A stretch of DNA of 64,000 nucleotides, taken from NCBI RefSeq assembly GCF_019966545.1, contig NZ_JAIMIC010000004.1, positions 1 to 64,000 on the forward strand, given 5' to 3'. Below are positions 53,683 to 62,425 of the stretch, piece by piece. The DNA is from Heliomarina baculiformis (lineage in GTDB: Bacteria; Pseudomonadota; Alphaproteobacteria; Rhodobacterales; Rhodobacteraceae). A program made the translations under genes and the position numbers. The notes under the pieces are model-generated. The model searched no databases. It saw nothing but the letters and a program-made list of their open reading frames with translations, and had not been told where the DNA came from. Each line of letters begins with the position of its first letter. Positions within the stretch are counted from its first letter, which is position 1.

Positions 53683-55224
53683 ATGGTTTTTAGCAGACCG
53701 GGTTCTCCGACCTGCGGCGACAAGATGATCGACGGAATTGAAATAACGCTTCTGGGTGAGCTGAAGGTGGTGCGGGACGGGCAGGAGATGGCTCTGCCGT
53801 CGTCGCGCAAGGCGCGCGCGCTTCTTGCCTTTCTGATTACCACCCAACGTCCCCACCGTCGCGAGCGGCTGTGCGAGCTGTTCTGGGATCTGCCCGACGA
53901 CCCAAAGGCGGCGTTGCGCTGGTCGCTCAGCAAGCTGCGCAAGGTGGTCGACAGCGCCGGTCACCCCCGGATCATCGCCGACCGGGAAAGGGTCTCTATC
54001 GATACCTCCGGTATGGATGTCGATGTCCACCGACTGAGCGCCCGGATGCGCGACTCGCAGTGCGCCATCCCGCTTGCCGATCTCGAAACCATGGCACGCC
54101 AGCTCAACGCGGTCTTTCTCGACGGACTCGACAGCGCCGGGGACGAGGCATTTACCTCGTGGCTGATCGCAGAGCGTGAAGATATGCTGGCCCTTCAGGC
54201 CAATGTGCTTCGGCAGCTTGCCACCCATCCCGAAGCAGGGATTTCCGCCCGCAAATGGCTCCGCCTCTGGCACGAGATCGACCCCGAAGGCGCCGAGAAT
54301 TACGAGGCCGGGCAGGGTGATACGGATACGCCCGCGCCACTGGCCCGCGCTCCGGAACCCCCCGAGACCAAGGCCCTGCGAACCCAGCGGATCGGCTTTT
54401 GCAACGTACCGGACGGGACGAAAATCGCCTTTGCGACATTGGGCGAGGGTCCGCCCCTGCTCAAGGCCGCGAACTGGCTGACCCACCTGGAATTCGACTG
54501 GGGCACCCCGATCTGGGGCATGTGTTTCGGCGAACTGGCCCGCTCGCGTAGTTTCATCCGTTATGATGAACGCGGCTGCGGCCTCTCGGACTGGGAGGTC
54601 GAAGATCTCAGCTTTGACGCCTTTGTCGAAGATCTCGAGACCGTCGCCGACAAGCTGTCACTTGAGCGCTTTCCGCTGCTCGGAATCTCGCAGGGGGCCG
54701 CCGTCTGTATCGAATACGCGGTGCGCCATCCTGAACGGGTTTCGGGCCTTATCCTTGTCGGCGGCTACGCGGCCGGCTGGCGCCATCTTTCCAGCCCCGA
54801 GGAACAGGCCCGCCGAGAGGCAGTGCGCAGCCTGACCGAGGTCGGCTGGGGGACGGATAACCCCGCCTACCGACACATCTTTTCGCAGACCTTCATGCCT
54901 GACGCCCACCCCGAGGATCTCGCATGGTTCGACGACTTTCAGCGTCGCACCACCTCGGCGGAAAATGCCGCGCGGTTCCAAGATGCCTTTGGCTATATCG
55001 ACGTGCGTCACCAGCTCTCCAAGGTGCAGGCCCCGACCATCGTGTTGCACTCGCGCCACGACCAGCGCATCCCCTACGAGGTCGGCCGCGCCATGGCCTC
55101 GGACATTCCCGACGCCCGCTTTGTCACGCTGGAAAGCCGCAATCATGTGCTTGTGGACTATGAACCGGCCTGGGGGGTCTGCATGAACGCGATCCAGGAT
55201 TTCCTTGTGGAGCAAGGTATTTAG
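53683..55224 (+). CDS. Winged-helix/BTAD-like regulator fused to an alpha/beta hydrolase
   Basis: Two-domain protein of 513 residues. The N-terminal 15-95 is an OmpR/SARP-like winged helix (EITLLGELKVVRDGQEM, SSRKARALLAFLI, RRERLCELFWDLPDDPKAALRWSLSKLRK), with a helical BTAD-like part to about 200. From about 240 an alpha/beta hydrolase follows with an intact triad Ser336 (GISQG), Asp460 and His488. The ATG at 53683 has AGGGG upstream; a start at 53725 is an alternative. DNA binding plus hydrolase suggests ligand-sensing through an esterase fold. Confidence 0.8.
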   Translation: MVFSRPGSPTCGDKMIDGIEITLLGELKVVRDGQEMALPSSRKARALLAFLITTQRPHRRERLCELFWDLPDDPKAALRWSLSKLRKVVDSAGHPRIIADRERVSIDTSGMDVDVHRLSARMRDSQCAIPLADLETMARQLNAVFLDGLDSAGDEAFTSWLIAEREDMLALQANVLRQLATHPEAGISARKWLRLWHEIDPEGAENYEAGQGDTDTPAPLARAPEPPETKALRTQRIGFCNVPDGTKIAFATLGEGPPLLKAANWLTHLEFDWGTPIWGMCFGELARSRSFIRYDERGCGLSDWEVEDLSFDAFVEDLETVADKLSLERFPLLGISQGAAVCIEYAVRHPERVSGLILVGGYAAGWRHLSSPEEQARREAVRSLTEVGWGTDNPAYRHIFSQTFMPDAHPEDLAWFDDFQRRTTSAENAARFQDAFGYIDVRHQLSKVQAPTIVLHSRHDQRIPYEVGRAMASDIPDARFVTLESRNHVLVDYEPAWGVCMNAIQDFLVEQGI

Positions 55225-55237
55225 GGACAGTACAAAA

Positions 55238-55259
55238 CCCCGAAAACACGCATTCGGGG
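55238..55259. other. Hairpin between the regulator-hydrolase and the giant gene pair
   Basis: CCCCGAA (55238-55244) and TTCGGGG (55253-55259) form a stem flanked by AAAA before and AAAAAA after. On the + strand it lacks a T run, so it would work as a terminator only for - strand transcripts. The rest of the 165-bp gap contains a good GGGAGGA site for the next gene and no obvious promoter boxes. Confidence 0.4.
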
Positions 55260-55389
55260 AAAAAATGCCGCGCGGCAGATATGCAAGTTGACTCACCCTT
55301 CCGTCGCGGAAAGACTGCGCGCGGATACGGCGGCGCGTCAATTTTTCCGCCTTATCAAGCCTTTTTAAGACCGCGGGAGGACTGTTGGT

Positions 55390-58300
55390 ATGTCGGATCT
55401 GTCTTTGGTGCAGCTCAAATTTCTGGCCACCTACCTGCACGTGGTACCTAATCCAAAGATTTTCAAAGGCAAGAAAAAGAAGGAAATCGATTACAACAAC
55501 CGGGTCACGGCCGAATACGAGGCCTATCTCGAAAAGAAGGCCGAGGCCGATGCTCTTCTGGCAGAAATCGCCGCCAGCCTCGAGACTTCCCGCCAGCTTC
55601 AGCGCAGCTCTCCCAAGGACGGGCTGACCGACGCGGCCAAGCTGTTCTTCGACCGGGTCTCGCGGGCGGGCAAGGAATATGACGCCTATAACCGCGAATG
55701 CGTGCAGATCAACGTGACCGTGGTCAGCGCCGATGCGAACAACCCGGGTTTTGTCACCGGACGCAACGCGCTCGATGTCCTGATTTTCAATCTGAACCAG
55801 CTGAAAAAACGTGTGCCCGACACCCCGCCCAGCTTGCAAAGCGGCGCGGTCGGCGTGCTTTTTACCCGCAAGCGCGACATCGGCGCGCTGTCGCAGTTCA
55901 AAAGCGCGGGCATGCTGAATGACAAGGTGGTCAAGATGCCTCTGCCCGATGATGGCGAGGACCAGAAACGCATCAACCTCCTTAAGCAGCATGGCGATGC
56001 CTGCAAGTCCGCGATGACCCAGCTTGACGACCTGCTGACCGAAGCCAAAAAGCCGGAAAACGCGGGCAACAGCGCGACGTATGTGGACCGCTCCGATGCC
56101 ATCGTGTCCGATCTGCGTAACGATCTGGGCGATATCGAAAAAGACCTGCTCGCGGTCATTGGCGGGAGCGCCCGCGAAAAGCTGTCCGAACTCGTCACCG
56201 GCAATGACGACATCGCCAAGCGCGAGGTCGAGCGTCTCAACATCATCACCGACAGCACCGCCCGGCTCGACACGCTGCTCACCGCGCTCAAGGTCAAGGT
56301 GGACGAACTGAAAGACGCGCATGCAAACGCCGAGACCCCCTCGGCCAAGCGCAAGGCCGCCAAGGAATACCGTGAAGTCAAAGAGCGGATGGAGCAGCTC
56401 GAAACCCGCAAGAGCCAGCTGAAGGCCTACGAAGACCAGCTTGTTCTGCGCACCGCCAAGATCGACGAGGCCCGAAGCGAGCTTCTGGTATGGTCCGACG
56501 ATCCCGCGCAGGCCATGCAGGACAACATGCCAAACCCGCTGACAGACCTGTCGCGCGACCCGAGCGAGATTCTGATCCTTGGTGGCAAGGACAAGAATGA
56601 CCCCACCAAGATGCTGCCGGGCCAGATCGACAACCTGCGCGCGCAATACGACAACGAACGCCATCGCCTGCGCCTCGACGCCAAGCTGTTCCCGAATGAA
56701 ACCGATCTTACCTATCTGAACGAAACCCAGCATGTGACGCTCAAGGCGATGCTCGACGAGGCCGAGAAATTCGCCCGCGCCGGGGCACTGGACAAGGCGC
56801 AATATGCGATCGACCGCACCGTCGCGCTGCATGCCAAGATTGACAATGCCGCCCGCTCCGCGCTGCCCGAACCCGTCGCCAAGGTCCCCTCGGACGAGGA
56901 AAAGATCGCGCGGCGTCTCACCGAGCTATCCGTGAAACTCGACCGTTTCTGGGGGCAGGGCGGCGATGCGGACAACGCGCTGCGCACGCTGCTGAACCGG
57001 GTGCAGGGAGTTTATGACAAGGAACTGGCCAAGGACGCGCCGCTGCGCGATTTCACCCGTATCGGCGAAGCGGTCGATGCCTATGAAAAGAAACTGAACG
57101 CAGAGATTTCCGCCTTCAACCCGCAGGTCGGCGACATGCTCACACGGGACAAGGCCAAGGATACCCGCAACAAGCTGATCGGCGGTCTGCTCGACGTCTA
57201 TAACACCAAGGAACTGCAGGAATCCCAGCTCGATTCCGTCCCCGAGGACAAGCTGCTGATCCTCGAAAAGGACGGCACGACCCATTACTACGAAATCCAG
57301 ACCAAGCATGATGGCACTGTGGACCGGCGCGGCGACCACAAGATCCCACGCGAGGCGATGGAAAACCTGCTGCAACAGGCCAACATGCTGGAAATGCTAG
57401 CAAACAGTTCGGCGCCCGATTGCGTCGAGGCAATCAACGATGCAACCGCCAAGGCCGAGGCCGATTTCGCCGCAATCTCGGCGGGCAGCGAGGACTACGA
57501 GCACGTCAGAAAGACGGTCATCAAATGCGATACGCTGATCGCCGACAAGCTTTTCGCCACGTGGATTCCCGACGGTTTCTTTGATACCCGCACCAAGTTC
57601 GACAGTTTCAAGGACAGCTACAAACGCGATCTTCTGCCCGCCGAGGCAAAGCGCCGGGTTGATATTTTCCACACCGATCTGACCAATCACAAAACCAGCG
57701 CGGAAAAGCTCAAGAAGGACTTTGAAGAGGTCGAGAAGCTCGTAGAACAAGTGGAATCGACCCTGCGCAACGGCCGCCGGGGCGACAAGCCGAACCTCGT
57801 CCAGAAACTTCAGGAAATCGTCGACGGCGCACCCGGCTCGCTTCAGGGGACCTATGTTGCCGCGCCGGGGGATACGGCCGAACTTGCCCCGCTGATCGCG
57901 GAGATGAAGACCAACCTCGACAAGATCTCGCCCGCGCTGAAAAAGGACGGGCTCGAAGGTCTGTTCAAGGACCGCATCAAGACCGCCCGTGCCAAGCTGG
58001 AAACCAAATCCGGCACCGGGATCGAAGGCGCACGCGCCGATGTGACCAAGATCAAGCAGGATATGCAGGACAAGCTGACCGAACTGGGCAAGCTCGACAG
58101 CAAGGAAGCCATCAAGAAACTCGCCGCTTTCCTCAAGAGCGAAGGCGCGGGACAGGACAAGATCACCACCGCCAAGACAGCTGTCGAGACCGACACCAAG
58201 GCAATCGACGACGATCTGGACAAGGTGAAAAAGATCCTCAAGGACAGCAAGCGCACGCTGGCCACCTATGAAGAATACATGGATGTGGAAAAGGCGCTGA

Positions 58301-58932
58301 AATCCCAGCTCGACGTACTGAAAAAGAACAAGGATCCCGTCGATGCCGCCGACCAGCTCCGCCAGCTCAAGGTGCAGGCCGCCCAGCTTAAGGAAGAGGT
58401 AAGCAACCTTAGCAATATCGCGGCCGGCAAGGGCGAAGGGGTCGATTTCGCCAAGTGGGAAAGCGCGCTGAAATCGAAATTTGCCGATGTCAGCAAAGAG
58501 GCCGCCGCCGTCGCGGCCGAAATCCGCAAAAAGGCGGCCGAGACTACGGTCGAACCCCAAGACGGGATGGATCAGACTGAGGCCGACCGCCAGACGACCG
58601 AAATACGCGACGCCGCCGAGGCCGCCGCCAAGACGCTCGATCTCATCACCACGGGCAATTTCGACCAGATCCTGACGCTCGACACCAGCCTCCCGCAAGA
58701 GGCCACCAATGCTCTGCGGATCACGGATGATGCCGCCGCCCGCAAGGCGGCGCTGGCCACGGTACGCGAAAAGGCGCTCGCTGAAATCAGGCGTATCCGC
58801 CAGCAGATAGACAGCCACCCCGCGCTGGGCGTCTATCGCAACAATCCCTTCTCCATCAAGAGCTGGGCTCCCTTCCTTGGGGCGATGCACAGCTTTGACG
58901 TGATGGTCCTGACGAAACTCAAGCCGGTCTGA
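55390..58932 (+). CDS. Giant predicted coiled-coil protein 1, family unknown
   Basis: Protein of 1180 residues with no family I can name. It has no signal peptide and no membrane segment. It is Lys/Asp/Glu/Ala-rich and mostly helical, with long heptad-like stretches around residues 300-370, 765-800 and 835-1080. A short beta-rich insert lies at about 620-650 (DKLLILEKDGTTHYYEIQTK). The C-terminus after about 1150 is less charged (NPFSIKSWAPFLGAMHSF). The N-terminus has LSLVQLKFL, matched in the next gene. A GGGAGGA site sets the start. It is 37 bp before the second giant gene, likely one operon. Confidence 0.75.
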   Translation: MSDLSLVQLKFLATYLHVVPNPKIFKGKKKKEIDYNNRVTAEYEAYLEKKAEADALLAEIAASLETSRQLQRSSPKDGLTDAAKLFFDRVSRAGKEYDAYNRECVQINVTVVSADANNPGFVTGRNALDVLIFNLNQLKKRVPDTPPSLQSGAVGVLFTRKRDIGALSQFKSAGMLNDKVVKMPLPDDGEDQKRINLLKQHGDACKSAMTQLDDLLTEAKKPENAGNSATYVDRSDAIVSDLRNDLGDIEKDLLAVIGGSAREKLSELVTGNDDIAKREVERLNIITDSTARLDTLLTALKVKVDELKDAHANAETPSAKRKAAKEYREVKERMEQLETRKSQLKAYEDQLVLRTAKIDEARSELLVWSDDPAQAMQDNMPNPLTDLSRDPSEILILGGKDKNDPTKMLPGQIDNLRAQYDNERHRLRLDAKLFPNETDLTYLNETQHVTLKAMLDEAEKFARAGALDKAQYAIDRTVALHAKIDNAARSALPEPVAKVPSDEEKIARRLTELSVKLDRFWGQGGDADNALRTLLNRVQGVYDKELAKDAPLRDFTRIGEAVDAYEKKLNAEISAFNPQVGDMLTRDKAKDTRNKLIGGLLDVYNTKELQESQLDSVPEDKLLILEKDGTTHYYEIQTKHDGTVDRRGDHKIPREAMENLLQQANMLEMLANSSAPDCVEAINDATAKAEADFAAISAGSEDYEHVRKTVIKCDTLIADKLFATWIPDGFFDTRTKFDSFKDSYKRDLLPAEAKRRVDIFHTDLTNHKTSAEKLKKDFEEVEKLVEQVESTLRNGRRGDKPNLVQKLQEIVDGAPGSLQGTYVAAPGDTAELAPLIAEMKTNLDKISPALKKDGLEGLFKDRIKTARAKLETKSGTGIEGARADVTKIKQDMQDKLTELGKLDSKEAIKKLAAFLKSEGAGQDKITTAKTAVETDTKAIDDDLDKVKKILKDSKRTLATYEEYMDVEKALKSQLDVLKKNKDPVDAADQLRQLKVQAAQLKEEVSNLSNIAAGKGEGVDFAKWESALKSKFADVSKEAAAVAAEIRKKAAETTVEPQDGMDQTEADRQTTEIRDAAEAAAKTLDLITTGNFDQILTLDTSLPQEATNALRITDDAAARKAALATVREKALAEIRRIRQQIDSHPALGVYRNNPFSIKSWAPFLGAMHSFDVMVLTKLKPV

Positions 58933-58969
58933 TCGACCCGGGCGACAACCAGTTAAGCGAGGAAAACAG

Positions 58970-61900
58970 ATGGCTTTGAGTGAACAGCAGATCGAATGGG
59001 TAGGTTGGGTCGCAGGCAAGAAGATCGACGCAAATACCGTATCCGCACAGGCGGTACAGGACGAGAAAAAGCAGGCGATCCTGAACGACACGATCCGCAA
59101 AGCGCTGGGCGACCTGCATGACGACATCGACGAGGCGCAAAAGATTGTCATCCAGCAACAGGACGATCCCAACGCGGTCAAGGCGCTCTGGCGCAAGATC
59201 GCGGGCACCAGCAACACGCAGGATCTGATCTGGCGGGCCACTGACGAGGATACGAACAAGAGCATCCTGTCGAAATACGAACTCCGCGCCGATGTCGAGG
59301 TCGATACGGTCGACGATATCGACGACTCCGTCCTGAACATCGACCCGGGCCAGCTGAAAAAGCTACACGACAGCTTTACCCAGATCCTGAACCTTCAGAA
59401 ATCCATGCAGATGCAACTGGATGAAAACGGCGAACGGCTTTTCTCTGACGAGGAGATCCGCAACGAACTCTGGACGCCGATGGTCCGCTCGGGGCTGATC
59501 CCCGACAACATGGTGCCCGACGATTTCTCGGAACATGCGATTGCCTTCAAGGGTGCGCAAAAACTCTATGCCGACCGGATCGACGCCTATAGCAAGACTC
59601 ACACCAAGACCCAGGACGCCTGGGCCTTTGGCCTGCGCATCGCCAAGGAAACCGTAACCGTGACCGGCGCTATCGTCTCCGGGTCTTTTACCATGGCCAA
59701 TTCCGTCGAAGTCGCTGGCAAGCAACAGGAAATGAACGATCTCAAGCTGGAAAAAGAACAGCTGCTCAAGGCGGATCCCAACGCCGATACCTCGGCGCTC
59801 CAGACCCAGATCGACGCCAAGGACCAGCAGGTCCGTGAATTGCAGAACATCCCTAAATACATCGACGCGGGCACCGCGCTGTTGAACGGCGGTATCTCCC
59901 TCGTCGAACTTGGGGTCGAACACCACTACGCTCCCAAGGATCAGGACAACTGGACAAAATGGACCAAGACAGTAGGCAAGGGGCTGGAAATCGCGCAGGG
60001 CATGGCGATTTCGGCTGCCTCCACCTCGATCCTCGCCGGTTCCAGCGATAACGGCAAGTCCGAGGCTGGTCTGATCACCTGCGTCACCTGTTCGCTTCAG
60101 GCCGGATTCACCGCCGCGCGTCTGGTGCCGGCGGTACACGCGATCTGGAAAGAACCGGACGAGGCCAAACGCGCCCTGATGATTGCGAAGGCGGTCGGGG
60201 ACCTTGCCACCTGCGTTGCCAGCTCTATTACCGCCGCGGCCTCGCAGATCAACACGGTCGACAAGAACGCCAGCGAAGAGGAGCAGAAAGCTCAGAAACA
60301 GGCCGACACGGATGCCAAGGCCGAATTCGCGCAGCTTGCCAGCGCGTTGAAACTGGCGATTTCGCAGGCGGGTAACGGTGTTGCGATCTACGAGGCAGTC
60401 AAGCGCGGCGACATGAAAACAGTCGGGATGCTGCTTGGCGGCATGGCCGTCGCCACCGTCTTTGGTACCACCTCAGAGGTCATCTATGACGCGGTCCGCG
60501 AAGACGTGGACAGCCTCGAAGGCGCTCGCCGCGCAAGCGAGGAGGCCCCGGTCGTCGGCTCCCATACGGAAACCACCGGCAGCAATCAGGAGTCGGGTCA
60601 GGACAAGGGATCTGCGGCCGCGCTCGAGGCGCTGCAGAAATCCATCGGCTCCACCGAAGGCGTCGCTATCGGCCAGATGAAGGCCAAGGTCCCGCCGATG
60701 AGCGAGGAAAGCCAGAAACTGCTGGAAAGCATGATCAGCACCGAGGTCGAAGGCGCGCAGCAGAAACAGGCCGAGGAAGAGCTTGAAAAGGCAATGGACC
60801 CCGAAGTCATCAAGGCGATGATGGAGGATATCGACGGCGCGATGGGCGATTTCGAGGCCCAGTATTCCAAGGCCTTCCCCGATCCGGGCCTGACCGACCG
60901 TACTCCCGAAGAGGTGATCGAGGCACAGGCCGCAATCGACCGGGCGATGGCCAACACGGCCGCGCTCCGGGCCAAGGTCGCGCTGATCAACAGCCTGTCG
61001 GGCGGCGCGGCTGGTGTTATCTCTGCCCTCGTGCCAGGGGCAAGCGCCGCCGCATCCGCGCAGGCGCTCGCCCGTGACATCTATCTCCTCGTTAAATGTG
61101 TCGAGGTTCACAACACATGGTGCGACAGCATGGATGTGGCGATGGCCGGGCAGGGCGGGGCGGCGGCGGCGATCCATAATGCCGTGCGCAATGCCCGCAT
61201 CCATCTTTCGCAGGCAGCGATTGTCGCGATTCTCTCGGCACTCAAGGCCTCTGCCGAAGTGGCCAAGATGTTCGACCCGACCGGGACAGCCGCCGGTGTG
61301 TCTGCCGGTGCCAGCATGGCCTCGGCCGTGGTGAACTACGGCTACAAGATGCAGAAAGAGGCCGACATCAAGAACGGCTGGAAGGTCTATAAAGAGGCCC
61401 GTTCCAATCCCGGCAACCGCAAAAAGGCCCGCAAGGCGCTGCGGCTGAACTCGACTCTGGCCAAGTGCTGCATCGCCTATGGTGCGGCCATGATGAACGA
61501 TACCGCCGCGAAACAGGCGATCAAGGCAACCGGTCTGACCGTCGCCGCGATCCAGAACGACCAGGACATCTGCGTCCGTCTCGTCGCCTATCTCGAAAAC
61601 GAACTCGCCGACGATCCGGTGGTCATGGCCGTCGAATACAAGAAAGACAACAAATGGGCTCCCGGCGATCCGGCGCTCGATCTCTCCGTCTGGACCAGCT
61701 TCAAGGCCGCTGCCGCCAAGTCAGCCCAGCCGCCGCTCGCCGAAGGCAGCCTTGCAACCCCGGCTATCGACCGGCTGCTCGGGGTAATTGCGCAGAACCC
61801 CGGCTGGGATGACACCTCGGCCTTCAAGGCTGCCCGCGAAAAAGCCGCGAGCGACGATCCTCAGGATGATAACGCGCCGGTGCCGCAGATCCCGGACGAT

Positions 61901-62119
61901 GTGCAGCGGATTCTCGACAAGCAGCTCGAGATCAACGATTACCTCGACCGCCTTGGAGAGGCCTTTGCCGCCTACCAGCCGATGGCGGCCACGGGCAGCT
62001 CGGCGCACAAGCCGATGGCCGACGCCGCCGCGATCTTTGCCACGATGGCGCGCGCCGGGGCGAGGGTTACGAGCGACAATATCAAGGTGATTCGCAGCTA
62101 TCCCGCGTTGGTCGCCTGA
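58970..62119 (+). CDS. Giant predicted helical protein 2 with hydrophobic segments, family unknown
   Basis: Protein of 1049 residues, not recognised. The N-terminus has LSEQQIEWV, parallel to the first protein. No signal peptide. Gly/Ala-rich hydrophobic stretches lie near residues 226-250, 338-389, 487-510, 673-713 and 751-794, separated by charged helices (for example QQKQAEEELEKA). Some may insert in membranes; others may only be amphipathic packing helices. Several cysteines (TCVTCS, KCCIAYG) are present. A phage tape measure, a secreted effector and a pore-forming partner are all possible, none shown. Confidence 0.75.
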   Translation: MALSEQQIEWVGWVAGKKIDANTVSAQAVQDEKKQAILNDTIRKALGDLHDDIDEAQKIVIQQQDDPNAVKALWRKIAGTSNTQDLIWRATDEDTNKSILSKYELRADVEVDTVDDIDDSVLNIDPGQLKKLHDSFTQILNLQKSMQMQLDENGERLFSDEEIRNELWTPMVRSGLIPDNMVPDDFSEHAIAFKGAQKLYADRIDAYSKTHTKTQDAWAFGLRIAKETVTVTGAIVSGSFTMANSVEVAGKQQEMNDLKLEKEQLLKADPNADTSALQTQIDAKDQQVRELQNIPKYIDAGTALLNGGISLVELGVEHHYAPKDQDNWTKWTKTVGKGLEIAQGMAISAASTSILAGSSDNGKSEAGLITCVTCSLQAGFTAARLVPAVHAIWKEPDEAKRALMIAKAVGDLATCVASSITAAASQINTVDKNASEEEQKAQKQADTDAKAEFAQLASALKLAISQAGNGVAIYEAVKRGDMKTVGMLLGGMAVATVFGTTSEVIYDAVREDVDSLEGARRASEEAPVVGSHTETTGSNQESGQDKGSAAALEALQKSIGSTEGVAIGQMKAKVPPMSEESQKLLESMISTEVEGAQQKQAEEELEKAMDPEVIKAMMEDIDGAMGDFEAQYSKAFPDPGLTDRTPEEVIEAQAAIDRAMANTAALRAKVALINSLSGGAAGVISALVPGASAAASAQALARDIYLLVKCVEVHNTWCDSMDVAMAGQGGAAAAIHNAVRNARIHLSQAAIVAILSALKASAEVAKMFDPTGTAAGVSAGASMASAVVNYGYKMQKEADIKNGWKVYKEARSNPGNRKKARKALRLNSTLAKCCIAYGAAMMNDTAAKQAIKATGLTVAAIQNDQDICVRLVAYLENELADDPVVMAVEYKKDNKWAPGDPALDLSVWTSFKAAAAKSAQPPLAEGSLATPAIDRLLGVIAQNPGWDDTSAFKAAREKAASDDPQDDNAPVPQIPDDVQRILDKQLEINDYLDRLGEAFAAYQPMAATGSSAHKPMADAAAIFATMARAGARVTSDNIKVIRSYPALVA

Positions 62120-62152
62120 GCGTAATCCCCTCGGGCGGTGCCCATCCGATGC

Positions 62153-62195
62153 ACGGGGGGTGTACAGGGGGTGTACAGCAGGTGCCCCCCGTTTT
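62153..62195 (+). terminator. Candidate terminator after the giant pair, with tandem repeats in its loop
   Basis: ACGGGGGG (62153-62160) pairs with CCCCCCGT (62185-62192), followed by TTT. The 24-base loop includes most of two tandem copies of GGGGGTGTACA (62156-62166 and 62167-62177), so stem and repeats partly overlap. It lies 33 bp past the stop of the second giant gene. Confidence 0.5.
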
Positions 62196-62425
62196 CGGCG
62201 GGTCATTGCTGTTTAGGAATGCCGCCGCAGGGGCATGATGCCCCGCCTGCCGCAAGGTTCGCATTGCTTTCCGGAAGCCTATTCAATAGACGTGGCTGGC
62301 TGCAATACGGTTAAATAACAGCACGTTAGATGGTACGTATCCGGCTTGCGGCCCCAGCCCGCACGCCAAGGAAATCCCAAATTAACCGACGCGCGATAGA
62401 CCCTCCGCGCGCCGAAATCTGCGTC
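62196..62425. other. Spacer between the giant pair and the aminotransferase gene
   Basis: The convergent intergenic stretch (306 bp in all from 62120) shows no supported gene. GGGGCA-TGA-TGCCCC near 62229-62243 is a small GC hairpin. No T-rich terminator for the - strand aminotransferase was identified. Confidence 0.3.

Noticed and set aside
54658-56832. 724-residue frame antisense to the regulator-hydrolase and giant gene 1
   Set aside because: It spans two real genes in opposite sense and shows no motif; long open antisense frames are common in GC-rich genomes.
57397-59340. 647-residue antisense frame under the giant pair
   Set aside because: No family signature, no ribosome site, and it crosses the boundary of two well-supported genes.
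55390-62119. Prophage or contractile-injection locus
   Set aside because: Giant helical proteins recall tape measures, but no sheath, baseplate, capsid, lysis or integrase gene is nearby, so the label is not supported.
62156-62177. CRISPR-like repeat
   Set aside because: Only two head-to-tail 11-base units without spacers; not a CRISPR array.
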